DNA of 64,000 nt from Dipteris shenzhenensis. Taxonomy: Eukaryota > Polypodiophyta > Polypodiopsida > Gleicheniales. The stretch lies in NCBI GenBank assembly GCA_047967505.1, contig CM106540.1; one strand, given 5' to 3'. The notes under the pieces were generated by a model, which saw only the letters and a list, made by a program, of their open reading frames with translations, made no database searches and was not told the origin of the DNA. Of the stretch, positions 40,539 to 52,500 are shown one piece after another. The position numbers were made by a program, and so were the translations under genes. The stretch's first letter is position 1. Each line of letters begins with the position of its first letter.

Positions 40539-43500
40539 TACACTGAAGTCAAAAGATATGCGGATCAAGCTTCTTCGACAATCTTACAAGCTGAAGGGCA
40601 CCAAAGTATGGATAGCAGAGGAGCTTACACAAACCCAACTCAAGATTAAGGCAACTGAATTAGCTAAAGTTAGGGCTGCCAGAAAGGATGGAAAATTGGC
40701 AGTTTACCATGAAGGGGTAGCACTAATCAGAGAGTTTAAATCAAAACCAAAAGACTCTCAGTCTTAAACTGATGTATGGCTGTTTACTCTCCAGAATATC
40801 ATGTAGGTACTCTAAATAATTGGGATTGCTTTTTGCACTCCTTGGGAGCTGCCAAGTGCCCTCCCTAAAGCAGATGTACTAGAGGGTTTCTTGCTGTCCC
40901 GTAGACCTTTTGGTTTCCAGTGGACGTTAATAGAATTTCTCCCTCTCTCTACAAAGGCATATTGTTACGCTCTCGCCGAGGTAGCATGACCTTGGAAGAA
41001 TCAGTCAACATTTCCCTTAAAGGATCTATATTTGTAATATATATTTGTTTGCGCTTCATGTAAATGATCGGGAGGGAATTAATGTCAAGGTCCTAGGTGA
41101 GGGTTGATAGCACCAGACTAGGTGGATCTAAGGCTAAGGGCCTAATGCAAGGTATGTGCCTAGGGGCAAAGGATATTAATGCATCCCAAGAGAGGGGTGA
41201 AATGTTGCATTAGGAAGGCCCTGTGATGATGACATGTGGCATCTAGATCCATCTAGGGAGGGGCTTGTTGAAGCTAGAGAGAGAAGAGAATGTGTGATTT
41301 ACGTATGTTTTTCTGATTCGTAATTTTCCGTTAGCTCGTATGCTTCAGCAAGGTTGGCTGGGAGGAAAGAATTGGTGCTGCTCCCGTGATCTGTAGTATA
41401 GGAAATAGATGTAGTGCTTAACATTTGGTATCAGAGCCCAAGGGAAGAGACCAAGGGAAGGTACTAGGAGCGTGGAGCGATTCGGCTACTTGTGACCTCC
41501 ACGTGACGAACGGACGGATGGGATCGACGCTAACCTGCGACAGGCGACGACAAATTTGGAGAGGGCTGCCCGTGACAACGGACAGCAGGCGTGGAGCGTA
41601 GATGTGGCTGTTCGGTGGTCATCCCGCACTGCCTCAAGGAGAGTGCGGGGTGTTAGGCAAAGGCTTTGGAGCGCAGGTGATCTGAAGTGGTCAAGGGTGA
41701 TCACGAAATAACTCGTAAGGTTGGCGCTGCCCGTGGTCTACGGTGGGCGTAACAGTAGCTCGTGAACGGGGAGACCCTTCGACACGAATAGAGAGAAAGA
41801 TCGTCTCGTTAGTGACAGCGGAATAGTGGGCAGACTTCGCAGAGAACATTTCGTCAATTATGTTCTGAACAAGGCGATTCTAAATCGAGGCGAAATTGCT
41901 TCGTGGAGCTAAGGCGTGTATCCAGTCGGGATTACCTGCGATCCTTTTGGAAGGAATAGAGCCTATTATTCATTGAATTAGCTAGTGGAACACGGAATCA
42001 ACGGAGACTAGAGGGATTGCAAAAGATCGTTTCATTTGCCGTCATGCAGGAGCGAACGACCAGGGAGCTTTCTTTGGCCTTCGTCAATTCGGTGTTTTTT
42101 TTTTATTTTCTTGATTTAGTCGGTTGATGCTCCGCTTTCAAAAAAAAAAAAAAACAGCATCTCGTAAGTGATTAGTCTGCATGAAGGTTTGATGCTGTAG
42201 CAGGGACATTTTATGCTTGAGATTATGCCTATGTGCTTCAGTCAGAGTTAGTTTGCAGGAGCTTCCCTAGGATAGGGAAAAGCGCTATTTGGGATATATG
42301 CCTGTGTCAGTGTGCATGTGGGATTGCAGGAATTCCCTAGTATAGGGAATTGTGTCAGAGTGTCACTACACTGAATTGCGTCAGTTTGTAAATACAGTTT
42401 TCTAGCGGTTTTTAAAAAAAAAACAAAACAAACCAAAACAAAACACCCATTGAACTGGATGGAAGCAGAAGAAGGGGCTTCCAGGAGGGACCCTGGTGAG
42501 TCAGGAGTCCGGCCAACCCAGTAGGTGTCGCGCCCAGTAGCTCATACCTTATCTGGCAGGATTACATTGCTTGAGGATGCCTTGCAACAGTTATTAGCGG
42601 AGCAGTTACAGGCCAATGCAGGGCAGTCTGACCTTAGGAGAGCGATACACAGTATGTCTGCCAAACCTTCTCGAGAGGAGAAGGGAAAGGCTCCAATGGA
42701 ACCGGAGTCTAGTGTCCATACGGTCGAGCCTAGGAAGGCTAAAGTACCAAATATTGCCAATTATAGACCGGAAAAGTATTCTAGTCGGATGAATGACCAT
42801 AGTTCCGATGTCATTGAGACCTGGTTACACAAATGGGACGAGCGTTCGCCATTTGTGAAATCAAAAATGACATCAAGAAGATCCGCGAGGCCACCTACAT
42901 ATTTAGTGAGGCAGCAGATAGGTGGTGGATTAAGCAACAAAAAGATGGTATAGCATCCACTACCTGGGAGGGGTTTAAAAGAGAATTCAGGAAACACTTC
43001 TTACCTCCTGACGAAGCATCCCGAGCTTGGGATCAATATAGGAACCTTCGTGAGAGAAATTTATCGGTGTCAGAATACCTGATAAGTTTCGAGAGAGTGT
43101 AATGAAAGTTGATGAACCCCTGCCTCAATCAATCCAAGTGAAAGATTTCATATTTGGATTGAATGATCGAATAAAAATGGAAGTTCGGGCTAAGTATGCG
43201 AACACGTTAGATGATGCATTAGCCATAGCCCTGAACTATGAAGATGCCAAGGGCAGCAAGCCAAGTGGGTTTGCACAGGTCGGAACCCAGTATGGGTATC
43301 CGAAGAAATCTGGGTTTAAGAGGAAATGGATTAGTAAAGGGAGTGGTTCTCAGCCGAGTGGTCAAGCCAAGCAGGCGAAACCGGCTGAAACTCCTAAACC
43401 AAGTACCACCATTGAAGTGAAGAGGAAAGTAACCCCAATGGCAGCCCGGGCTTGGTCTAAGTCTCCCTTAAACCCAGAACAAAGGGAAAAAGCGAGGAGA

Positions 43501-46500
43501 GAAGGCTTATGTTTTGGTTGCCTTCAGCCTCATCAATGGAAGGATTGTCCACGTAACAAAGATCGTCGAATGGCTGAGATGGTGATCTCAGAATGCGACG
43601 TGGAGATGGAGGGAAGTCCCAGAGCGGAAGAGATGCAGATTCAGCTAGCGGGATCTTCTCAGAGGTTAGTACCTTGTTTGTTATGTGTGTCTGTTGATAA
43701 GCTAGTGACGAGTGCACCTAATAACATCATATCTAAGCCCACAGCAACGAGGTATACAGCCTTTAATGATACGGAGTTAATTGAAATGAAAGGGCAAGTG
43801 GCCAATCATGATGTCATTGTGTTGTTTGACTAGGCGTCAACTCACAATGTGATTAACTCCAAGCTCGTGAAGAGGCTGAAATTGAAGACAAGTCCATCTG
43901 ACTATGCGTATACAGTCAGGATGGCAGATGGAAGTTCGACTGAAGTATGGGACCAAAGGGTTACCCAGTTGGAGCTTCGGATTCAGGACTATGCTGAGAA
44001 GCTTGATTTTGAAATGACCAAGCTTGCTCATGCAGATATAGCCCTGGATATGGCGTGGCATTCTAGGAAGAATCCAACCATTGATTGGAAAAGGCACGTA
44101 TATCAATTCAAGATGAATGATGTGCTTTATGTCTTGAGAGGTGAGAAAGATATACCTCAGGGACCGTTGGTTTCCGTGATGGAAAACCGAAAAGCTCAAG
44201 AGGAGCTTTTATTCCTTTGCACAGCATCGGTAGAGCCGGTTGATGATTCTTCGATTAGCACTGATGTTACGCAAAGTGGTGAGATGGCCAAGCTGGCTAA
44301 TCTTATAACAAATGAGTTCTCTCAATGTTTTAGGGATGAACTACCTTATGGGTTACCTCCAGTGCGGAATGTTCAGCATAAAATTGAACTGATCCCGGGG
44401 GCAGAACCTGTAAATAGACCTCCCTATAGAATGAGCTTTACTGAAGAGGCGGAGGTGCGTAGACAACTGAAAGAATACCTCAAGTTGGGGCAGATTCAAC
44501 CAAGTTTCTCACCTTTTGCTTCGCCAGTGATATTAAAGAAGAAAAAGGATGATACGTTTCGCCTCTGTATAGATTACAGAGCATTGAATAATATCACTGT
44601 TAAGCACAGGTATCCGATGGCTCGGATTGATGATTTGCTAGATGCATTACATGGAGCCGTGATTTTCAGCAAGATAGATCTTAAGTGTGGCTACCATTAG
44701 ATCCGGATAAGAGCCGAGGATGTGCATAAAACCGCTTTCAGAAGCAGGTTTGGTCATTATGAGTTTTTGGTAATGCCCTTCGGACTTACCAATGCTCCAG
44801 CGACATTCGTCATGCTTATGAACAATTTACTACGTCCGTATATCGGAAAGTTTGTAGTACATTTTATTGACGATATTTTGATATTCGGTAAAAGTATTAC
44901 TGAACATCGTGAACACTTAAGAAAAGTGTTCAGTACTTTGAGGAAAGCCAGTCTTTATATAAATAGAAAGAAAACTATACTGTGTATGGTTAGGCTTGAA
45001 TATTTAGATTCATAATTACTCCAGAGGGGGTAGAAATGGATCTGAAGAAAGTGGCTGCGATACTAACTTGGCCAATCCCTCAAAGTCTAGCCACGTTGCG
45101 ATCATTCTTGGGATTTGTCCAATTTTATAGAAGGCATATCAGAGGATATTCCGAAATAGTATCGCCATTGACTAATGTGACCTCAGATAAAGTACCTTTT
45201 AGTTGGGGACAGAATCAACAAGAAAGTTTTAACACCATAAAACAAGCTGTGGTCACAGGATCAATGTTAAAAATAGTTGATCCCCAGAAACCGTTGTTCC
45301 TGGAAACCGATGCAAGTGGCATTGCGGTAGGAGCAGTTCTCCTTCAAGAGGGAAGGCCAGTAGCCTTTGAAAGCAAGAAGCTTTCTCCCTCTCAAAGGAA
45401 TTGGCCAACTCATGAATTGGAGTTGTATGCTATTATCCATGCTTTGAAAACATGGAGGCATTATTTGTATGGTTCAGAGTTTTATGTGGATGTGGATCAT
45501 GATACTCTGAAACATTTTTGTAAACAGCCTAACTTGAGGGGCCACCAAGCTAGGTGGGTAGAGCTCATGCAGGAGTTTAATTTAACGATTCGGTACCGAA
45601 GAGGAAAAGATAATAAGGTTGCTGATGCGTTGTCTCGCATTATGCACAACCTGAGTTTCACGGTATTAGAGAGTGTCTAATGACCGAGATTAGAGAAACT
45701 CAAAAGGTGGACGAGTTTGTCCAAAGCTTATGGCCTAAGGCTTATGTGTTAAAACCCGGGGAAAATGAAAAGGATGACTTGACATCCAAAAAAGGCCAAA
45801 CATATGCAAGATATACCATAAGGGATGGTATGTTAGAAAGAAATGGCAAGGTGGTAGTACCTAGTCAGAATGATCTCAGGCAGAGAGTCATTCGACAGTG
45901 CCATGATAGCCCGTGTGCGGGACATCCAGGAGTCGAGAAGACATATGATCTCGTGAAACGAGATTTCTTTTGGCCAAAGATGAAAAAGCATATTCATGAA
46001 TATGTGACACGGTGTTTCTCGTGTCAAGTAAGCAAGGCCAAGAGGGTGAAGCCACCCGAACTTTTACAGCCCTTGGAAATACCACTAAGTAAGTGGGAGA
46101 GCATTTCCATGGACTTTATTGTAGGGCTGCCTACAACACAAGGAGGGTATGATTCTATCCTTGTGGTGGTTGATCGTCTAACCAAGATGGCTCACTTCAT
46201 TCCGACTAGGGAGTCTATTGGTGCCCCGCAAGTGGCGGATTTGTTCATTAGACATACATTTCGTCTACATGGATTGCCGAGATCGATAGTGTCAACAGAG
46301 ATGTCGGATTTACCGGTCATTTTTGGACAGCGGTATTTGAGACACTAAGGACTGGGTTGGGAATGAGTAGTGGGAATCATCCTGAGACGGATGGTCAGAT
46401 GGAAAGAGTCAACCAGACTTTAGAGGATATGCTGAGGGCATATGTGTCATTGAGGCAACATACATGGGACAAGTGGTTGCCATTGTTGGAGTTTGCCTAC

Positions 46501-49500
46501 AATGATAGAAAACATTCCTCTACAGGGTTCAGTCCGTTTGAGCTGAACTATGGTTATAGACCAGCAAATCCAACTATAGTTGGAGTACCTCAGAAAGTGC
46601 CTAGTGCCGCGAACTTTGTGGTTCTGATGCGGGAGATGCTAGCACTTGCGAGAGCTAATATCCGCCAGGCTGTGGATAGAGCCAAGGTGTATGCGGATGA
46701 AAACCGGTCTATAAGAGTATTTAAGGAAGGAGAAAAAGTTTTTCTCAAAGTTCCTTTGCACTCGAAGTCGTTGACTTCAGGAGAGTGTGCTAAGTTATCA
46801 CCTCGATACTGTGGGCCGTGGTTAATTCTAAAGAGAATAGGCAAAGTAGCCTATAAATTAGAATTGCCACAGGGGTGTAAGGTGCACCCGGTTTTTCATG
46901 TTTCGCGCTTAAAGAAATTTTTACATACAGGTGACTCACTAATCGAAGGTGTGGTTTTGTTTCAGGAGATACAGGATAATGCGAGGCGCAAACCAACAAG
47001 AATCCTGGACCGAGGGACAATGCAAATACAAAATCGGAAGATACCCACGGTATTGGTTACATGGCATGGTCAGCCTCTATCCGAAGCTACCTGGGAATCC
47101 GTATACCAGTTGCGGAGAGTGTTCCCAGACTTTATCATTGAGGACGCTGGTGTCTCAAGAGGAAAGGAATGTTACGCTCTAGCCGAGGTTGCATGACCTC
47201 GGAAGAATCAGTCGACATTTCCCTTAAAGGATCTATATTTGTAATATATATTTGTTTGCGCTTCATGTAAATGATCGGGAGGGAATTAATGTCAAGGTCC
47301 TAGGTGAGGGTTGATAGCACCAGACTAGGTGGATCTAAGGCTAAGGGCCTAATGCAAGGTATGTGCCTAGGGGCAAAGGATATTAATGCATCCCAAGAGA
47401 GGGGTGAAATGTTGCATTAGGAAGGCCCTGTGATGATGACATGTGGCATCTAGATCCAACTAGGGAGATGGGGCTTCTTGAAGCTAGAGAGAGAAGAGAA
47501 TGTGTGATTTACGTATGTTTTTCTGATTCGTAATTTTCCGTTAGCTCGTATGCTTCAGCAAGGTTGGCTGGGAGGAAAGAATTGGTGCTGCTCCCGTGAT
47601 CTGTAGTATAGGAAATAGATGTAGTGCTTAACACATATGGACGCACTAGAGGGGAGAGAGACTTGATAATCAACCTTGGGAAGACCAAGGTCATGATCTT
47701 CAACACCTCACGTGCTATACTACACCGACATAGTTTCACTTACCGAGGTAAGCCAATAGAGATATTGCATTCCTACACATACTTGGGGGCAGTCTTCACA
47801 GGGCCAGTTTACGGGATGGCACATGCAGCCAGAGCATGACTCACGCGTGGATAGGGAGCCGAGTAGAGAGACAGTGCTTGCAGGCTTACTTTCAGGTACC
47901 CCCGACGAAAGGCTAGCTTTTTAACAACCTGGTGAAGCCGACTATCATGTACGCAGCACCTTTCTGGGGAGTGACCTCTTGACAACAGAGTGGAAGAGAT
48001 TTGAGCGGCTACATGTGGTTATCGGTGCCAGGATAATTCGGAGTAAGCCCTCAGTTCCACATCAGATAGTACAGGCAGGGTTCGCCATGACACCTCTCCA
48101 AGTCGATGCCATGTTTCAAACAGTGAATTGCCTCGTATGGGCCTTACCTCACGCGAGACTATAGAGGTTGGCACTAGAGTCTTCCATAGGACTAGCAGAG
48201 AGCGGGGCTGATACATGGTATGCACGCATCTCCACATGGTTTGCCAGCCCGATATCCAGATGGACCGGCTGCCCCCCTTCCAATATAGCATTGATGCACC
48301 ACCCGAGTTGCTCCCCCATGATGAGATTAACAGTATCATACGGTTAGTTCTCCTCTCAAGCTCTATACACCTCAAACTTGGGGAGGGGACCAGGAGTTCA
48401 GGAGTTCCCACCAAGATCCAATTCTACCGCTCGTGATCATTTCTTGAGAGTATTGGAGGATGGACTCATCATCAAATCGCAGTACCTTGAGGATAGAGGA
48501 GTCTCACATGCACTAAGGATTGCTATTGGTCACATACAGGTCTCGTCACATCAACTGGGGATCAGGGCAAGGAGAGCCGTTGGCATACCTAGAGAGTAGC
48601 GGATCTGTAGATTATGCATATTGGAGACAGTTGAGACAAAGGAACATTTCTTATGTGTCTGCCCAGCCTACTCTCACATCCAGGGATGCTATCACTGTCT
48701 CTTTCACGAGAGGCATGGCTTTGGTCCACTCTCCCAGCTAACCCACTTCCACGATAAGGTCTGTATTGGACTCTATTTGATCGAGATGCGACGACACAGA
48801 GAGACGCTACTACGACAAATCACACAGCAACATGCATTCACAACACCACAGGTGTTGAGGCTGACCGATCATAGCGACATGTCACAAACTTCTATGTATT
48901 AGAGTCAGATCCGGGGCACCGGGGGGGGTGGAGGATGAGGAGTTAACAGACATGCAAGCAGCATGGATCAACAGAGGGGCGACACAGTACCACCGATTCC
49001 ACGCATGACACGGAGAGGGACTATACACAAGTCGAGCAGACCATGCCCTCAACCACAGCAAGAGAAAGCCCAACAAAGGCAGATCCGAGATATCTTTGCA
49101 GCCCACCGAAGAGCTACCACAGTGCCGGATTTCGAACACTGAGTTTTGTTTCTGAGATTTTTGAGGTATATAGTTTAGCTTAGCATAGCAATCAGCAAGG
49201 GCCCTAGCGCGCCCTTTGCTTCAGCTCTTTGTGGCTTGTATGAGTTTCTTTTCCAAGTTATGTACTTTGTCCCATAGGCCCGTGAGGTCTCCCAAGGATG
49301 TTAATTAGTCTCTCTCTGTCTCTCTCTCCACGTATATATGTATATACATACATATATGTGTGTATGTGTGTGTGTATGTTGTACATAATATGATGTTCAT
49401 AGTTTCACCCCAAAAAAAAAGTGTATATGTTGTACATACATACATATATACACACACACACACTTTTTTTTTGTGAAACCACTAAATTTATAATAAGAAA

Positions 49501-52500
49501 AACTTTTTACAATAAGAATAGCCTCAAAAACAAACTATTCTGAAAAATCAAAAGCAGTGGGAAAACACCTCTAAAGAAGATACATCTAAGTCATTCTCAT
49601 GGCAAGCATCATACAGAGATTGCCGTAATGATGCTCTAAAAAACTCACACACACACAAACACACTTTTTTTTAGTGAAAACTTTTGAGTGCTTTATATTA
49701 CAAGAGAGCTATCCAGAAAAAACACACATATACATATACATAAATACACACACACTTTTTTTTAGTGGAAACTTTTTATTGATTATATTACAGGAGTAGC
49801 AATCTCAAAATGAGGCAGCCGAAATTACCTCAGCTGAAAATCTCAGTGTATGCTAGATATATATATCATGATCTATGCAGTGCGTCTGCAAGCAATCAAA
49901 GAAGGATTGCTGCAGAAATACACACACACACACACACATATATACCTTTGTAAGACTAGAATATATCCAATCGTACAAATTTAGATTTTCTGTTTATTTA
50001 TTTACTTGTTTGTTTGTTTGTTTGTTTGTTTATTCACGTTAATATTTATATTTATATTTATATTTATTTATTTACTTGTTTGTTTGTTTGTTTATGTTTA
50101 TATTTATATTTTATTTATATATATGCGCGTTTGAGAGTGACGAGGATCATTATAGCAACAACTCTGATGTGCTTTTGCAATACCACTCAGCAACATAAAT
50201 GCAAATCAAAAAATAGTCAAGGGGCAAACGCACCGCTAACCTGAGCAGCTTCATAGTCGGGATTTAAAGTGAGGTAAGGGTTGCTCCAATCCGCCCATAT
50301 ACCATACCTCTGCACAATAGAAAGCACAATACATCATGGACAATATGAATTAAACAAATGCATTTCACAAACTTCTACTAGAAATAAATAATATAGTTGA
50401 GCACTCAATGGTACTTCATTAAGTGTTGCATCTGAAGGGTAGAATCAAAGCATCCTTTCTTGTCATTCAACTTTTTTTTGTAAGAGGACCTTTGGTATTA
50501 CAATCAACGTTTTTTGAAGAGAACACAACCTCCCCTAAAGGAAACAACCACCTTTGGGAACAAGAATTTTGACATATAGTCTAAATTATTAGATTATAGA
50601 TATACATTCTCAACAGATATCACGAGTAACCAAGCACTCACAACCTCCTAATGAGAATTTATATCAGATTTTCTGTATGCCTTCAAATTAGGTCAATAAA
50701 ATTTTTTTACACAAGCCCTTAAAAATCTCCTTTATCTCTAGGAAAACTTCAAATTACGAAGAAGCTAAACGTGACAGAAGCAGCCTTATGAAATTTACAT
50801 TTTGCTGAGGTAGGATGCAAAAGCTTGAATGGAAAAGAATGTTGTACAATGGTGAGAGCATGATAGAAGTAGCCTTATGAAATCTACATTTTGCTGAGGT
50901 AGGATGCAAAAGCTTGAAGGGAAAATAATGTTGTACAATGGTCAGCTCTGACACACGTAAAGCTTCTTGAGATTGCATGTATTCCCACTTGTTACGCTCA
51001 AAATGCAAAAACTAAAACGTACCCTTCTAGTTTCATTGCAGGCAACACAATAGAAAATTTAACACCATAGAGAAAGTGCACACACAAAATTATTTTTGTT
51101 TCCAATGAGCAGTAGCGAATATAGAGTGGTCGCACACAATAAATACAAGTTGCAATGCACCATTTCGAGGAGGTGACTCCTTCATGGGCACACCCTTGGT
51201 AAAAGGGTGGTTTTATAAATCCACTTAAGGCCATTAATAGTGATGGGCACACCCTTGGCAAAGGGTGGTTTTATCCCATACAAAAATCCACTTTAACGCC
51301 ATTAATAGTTGCACCCAATTTGAAATCCTACCAGCCCAGCGACGTACATGTGTGTACATCTTTAACTACTATTGGACACTACTATCATCAAGGCCTGTGA
51401 TTTTTATTGAAAACCCTCAACAAGATCTAGGCCACAAAACAACTTCCCCCAATGAAACTTATGTTGGATCATCAACATGAATCACATAGCCACGGCAACA
51501 ATAACAACGCTAATAACAAACCTCATACTTATGTTGCAAAAGCAACCTCCATATATTCGATACTCTTCAAAGAATCTCCATCCATCCACTAAGCATTTGA
51601 TGATGGTGTTTCTTAAACGTCAACAAATAATGCATCCTTGTTTGCTTACATAGTACGAATCTACCCACTAAGAATTTGATGATGGATGTTTCTTGAGCTT
51701 CAACATATGATGCATCCTTGATTGCTTACACACAGTACCCTTCTCTTCAGAAAAAAGAACTTGTTTCAAGCACAATGGCTTCCTCACTTGGTCCTTTTTC
51801 AGCCAAAAGTTTGTACATGAGGTTATATCTTATAAATTGTGACATGAAAAATGCCCTTCGTTCTCGATGAACATGTTTAGTCTTGAGATTGTTTGGCCTG
51901 TGCTAAGAAAATCTATCTCCTTCCTTGAAAAGGTCCACTGTATTTTTTGTTAGCTTTATATCTTGGATAGCCGTCAAATTAATTAGATTCTTTGACCATC
52001 ACGATATCTTTAGAAGAGCCCTATTTCCATCTTTGGATTGCCAAAAACCTCTCTTATGTTCAATGTTTTCTCATATTGGAAGTGAGACTTGAGCTTCTCT
52101 ACAAATGTCCTTTAGCGTGCTCAAGTACTTCTTAAATATTCACAACAGATTGATCAGCATCAATAACCCTCTCCCAAATGTGTGTGCCTAGGTTTGGAAG
52201 GGTCTGACCATACATAGTTTTAAATGGGGATTCACTCTGACCATCCATTCGGGAGTGAGATGCATTAGAAATTTGTGAATTGTTCCAAGGTTTTCAAATA
52301 AAGCAGTTACAAATGGTGAACAAACTTCGCATCACTATTAGAAGTATGGGCTAGAATGTCCATGAAGTCTGAAGATCTTTCAGGATGAAAAAGCTTCGCA
52401 GTTTCAAATGCTATAACATCCTTTCTATAAGGGATGAACTGGACTTGTTTAATCAACTATCCATCACAATCAAACCTGATATTCAAAAAACCCATAGTCT

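Larger units (their letters stand above)
40963..47633 (+). mobile_element. Near-complete Ty3/gypsy chromovirus
   Basis: A 6671-bp element: LTRs of 461 and 464 bp with TG...CA ends, 5-bp duplication CATAT, primer-binding site, gag, protease, reverse transcriptase, RNase H, integrase and a chromodomain. The LTRs differ by six substitutions and one 3-bp indel (about 1.3%), so the insertion is recent compared with its surroundings. The coding part is nevertheless broken by three in-frame TAG codons (42522, 43831, 44698) and about five frameshifts (near 42.83, 43.09, 45.01, 45.67 and 46.29 kb). It inserted into a LINE inside the synthetase intron, opposite to the gene. Confidence 0.98.
33511..50240 (-). 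other. 16.7-kb IleRS intron
   Basis: It holds a copia RNase H (33.7 kb), an unassigned minus-strand frame (35.1-35.6 kb), gypsy and LINE reverse transcriptase pieces (35.8-37.0 kb), copia ends and LTRs (37.0-39.97 kb), LINE ends, and the 6.7-kb chromovirus. The stretch 34130-35090 has no gene; GGGGGAATGTTGGGATAATACC near 34603 looks like another polypurine/LTR start. The stretch 38660-39270 has no gene that I can name. The stretch 49330-50130 is mostly dinucleotide and tetranucleotide repeats and LINE-tail-like scraps. Confidence 0.9.

Noticed and set aside
50014-50244. Plus-strand frame rich in Tyr, Ile and Leu, membrane-like
   Set aside because: It translates the TTTG/TTTA/TATTTA repeat and ends in the antisense of an IleRS exon.
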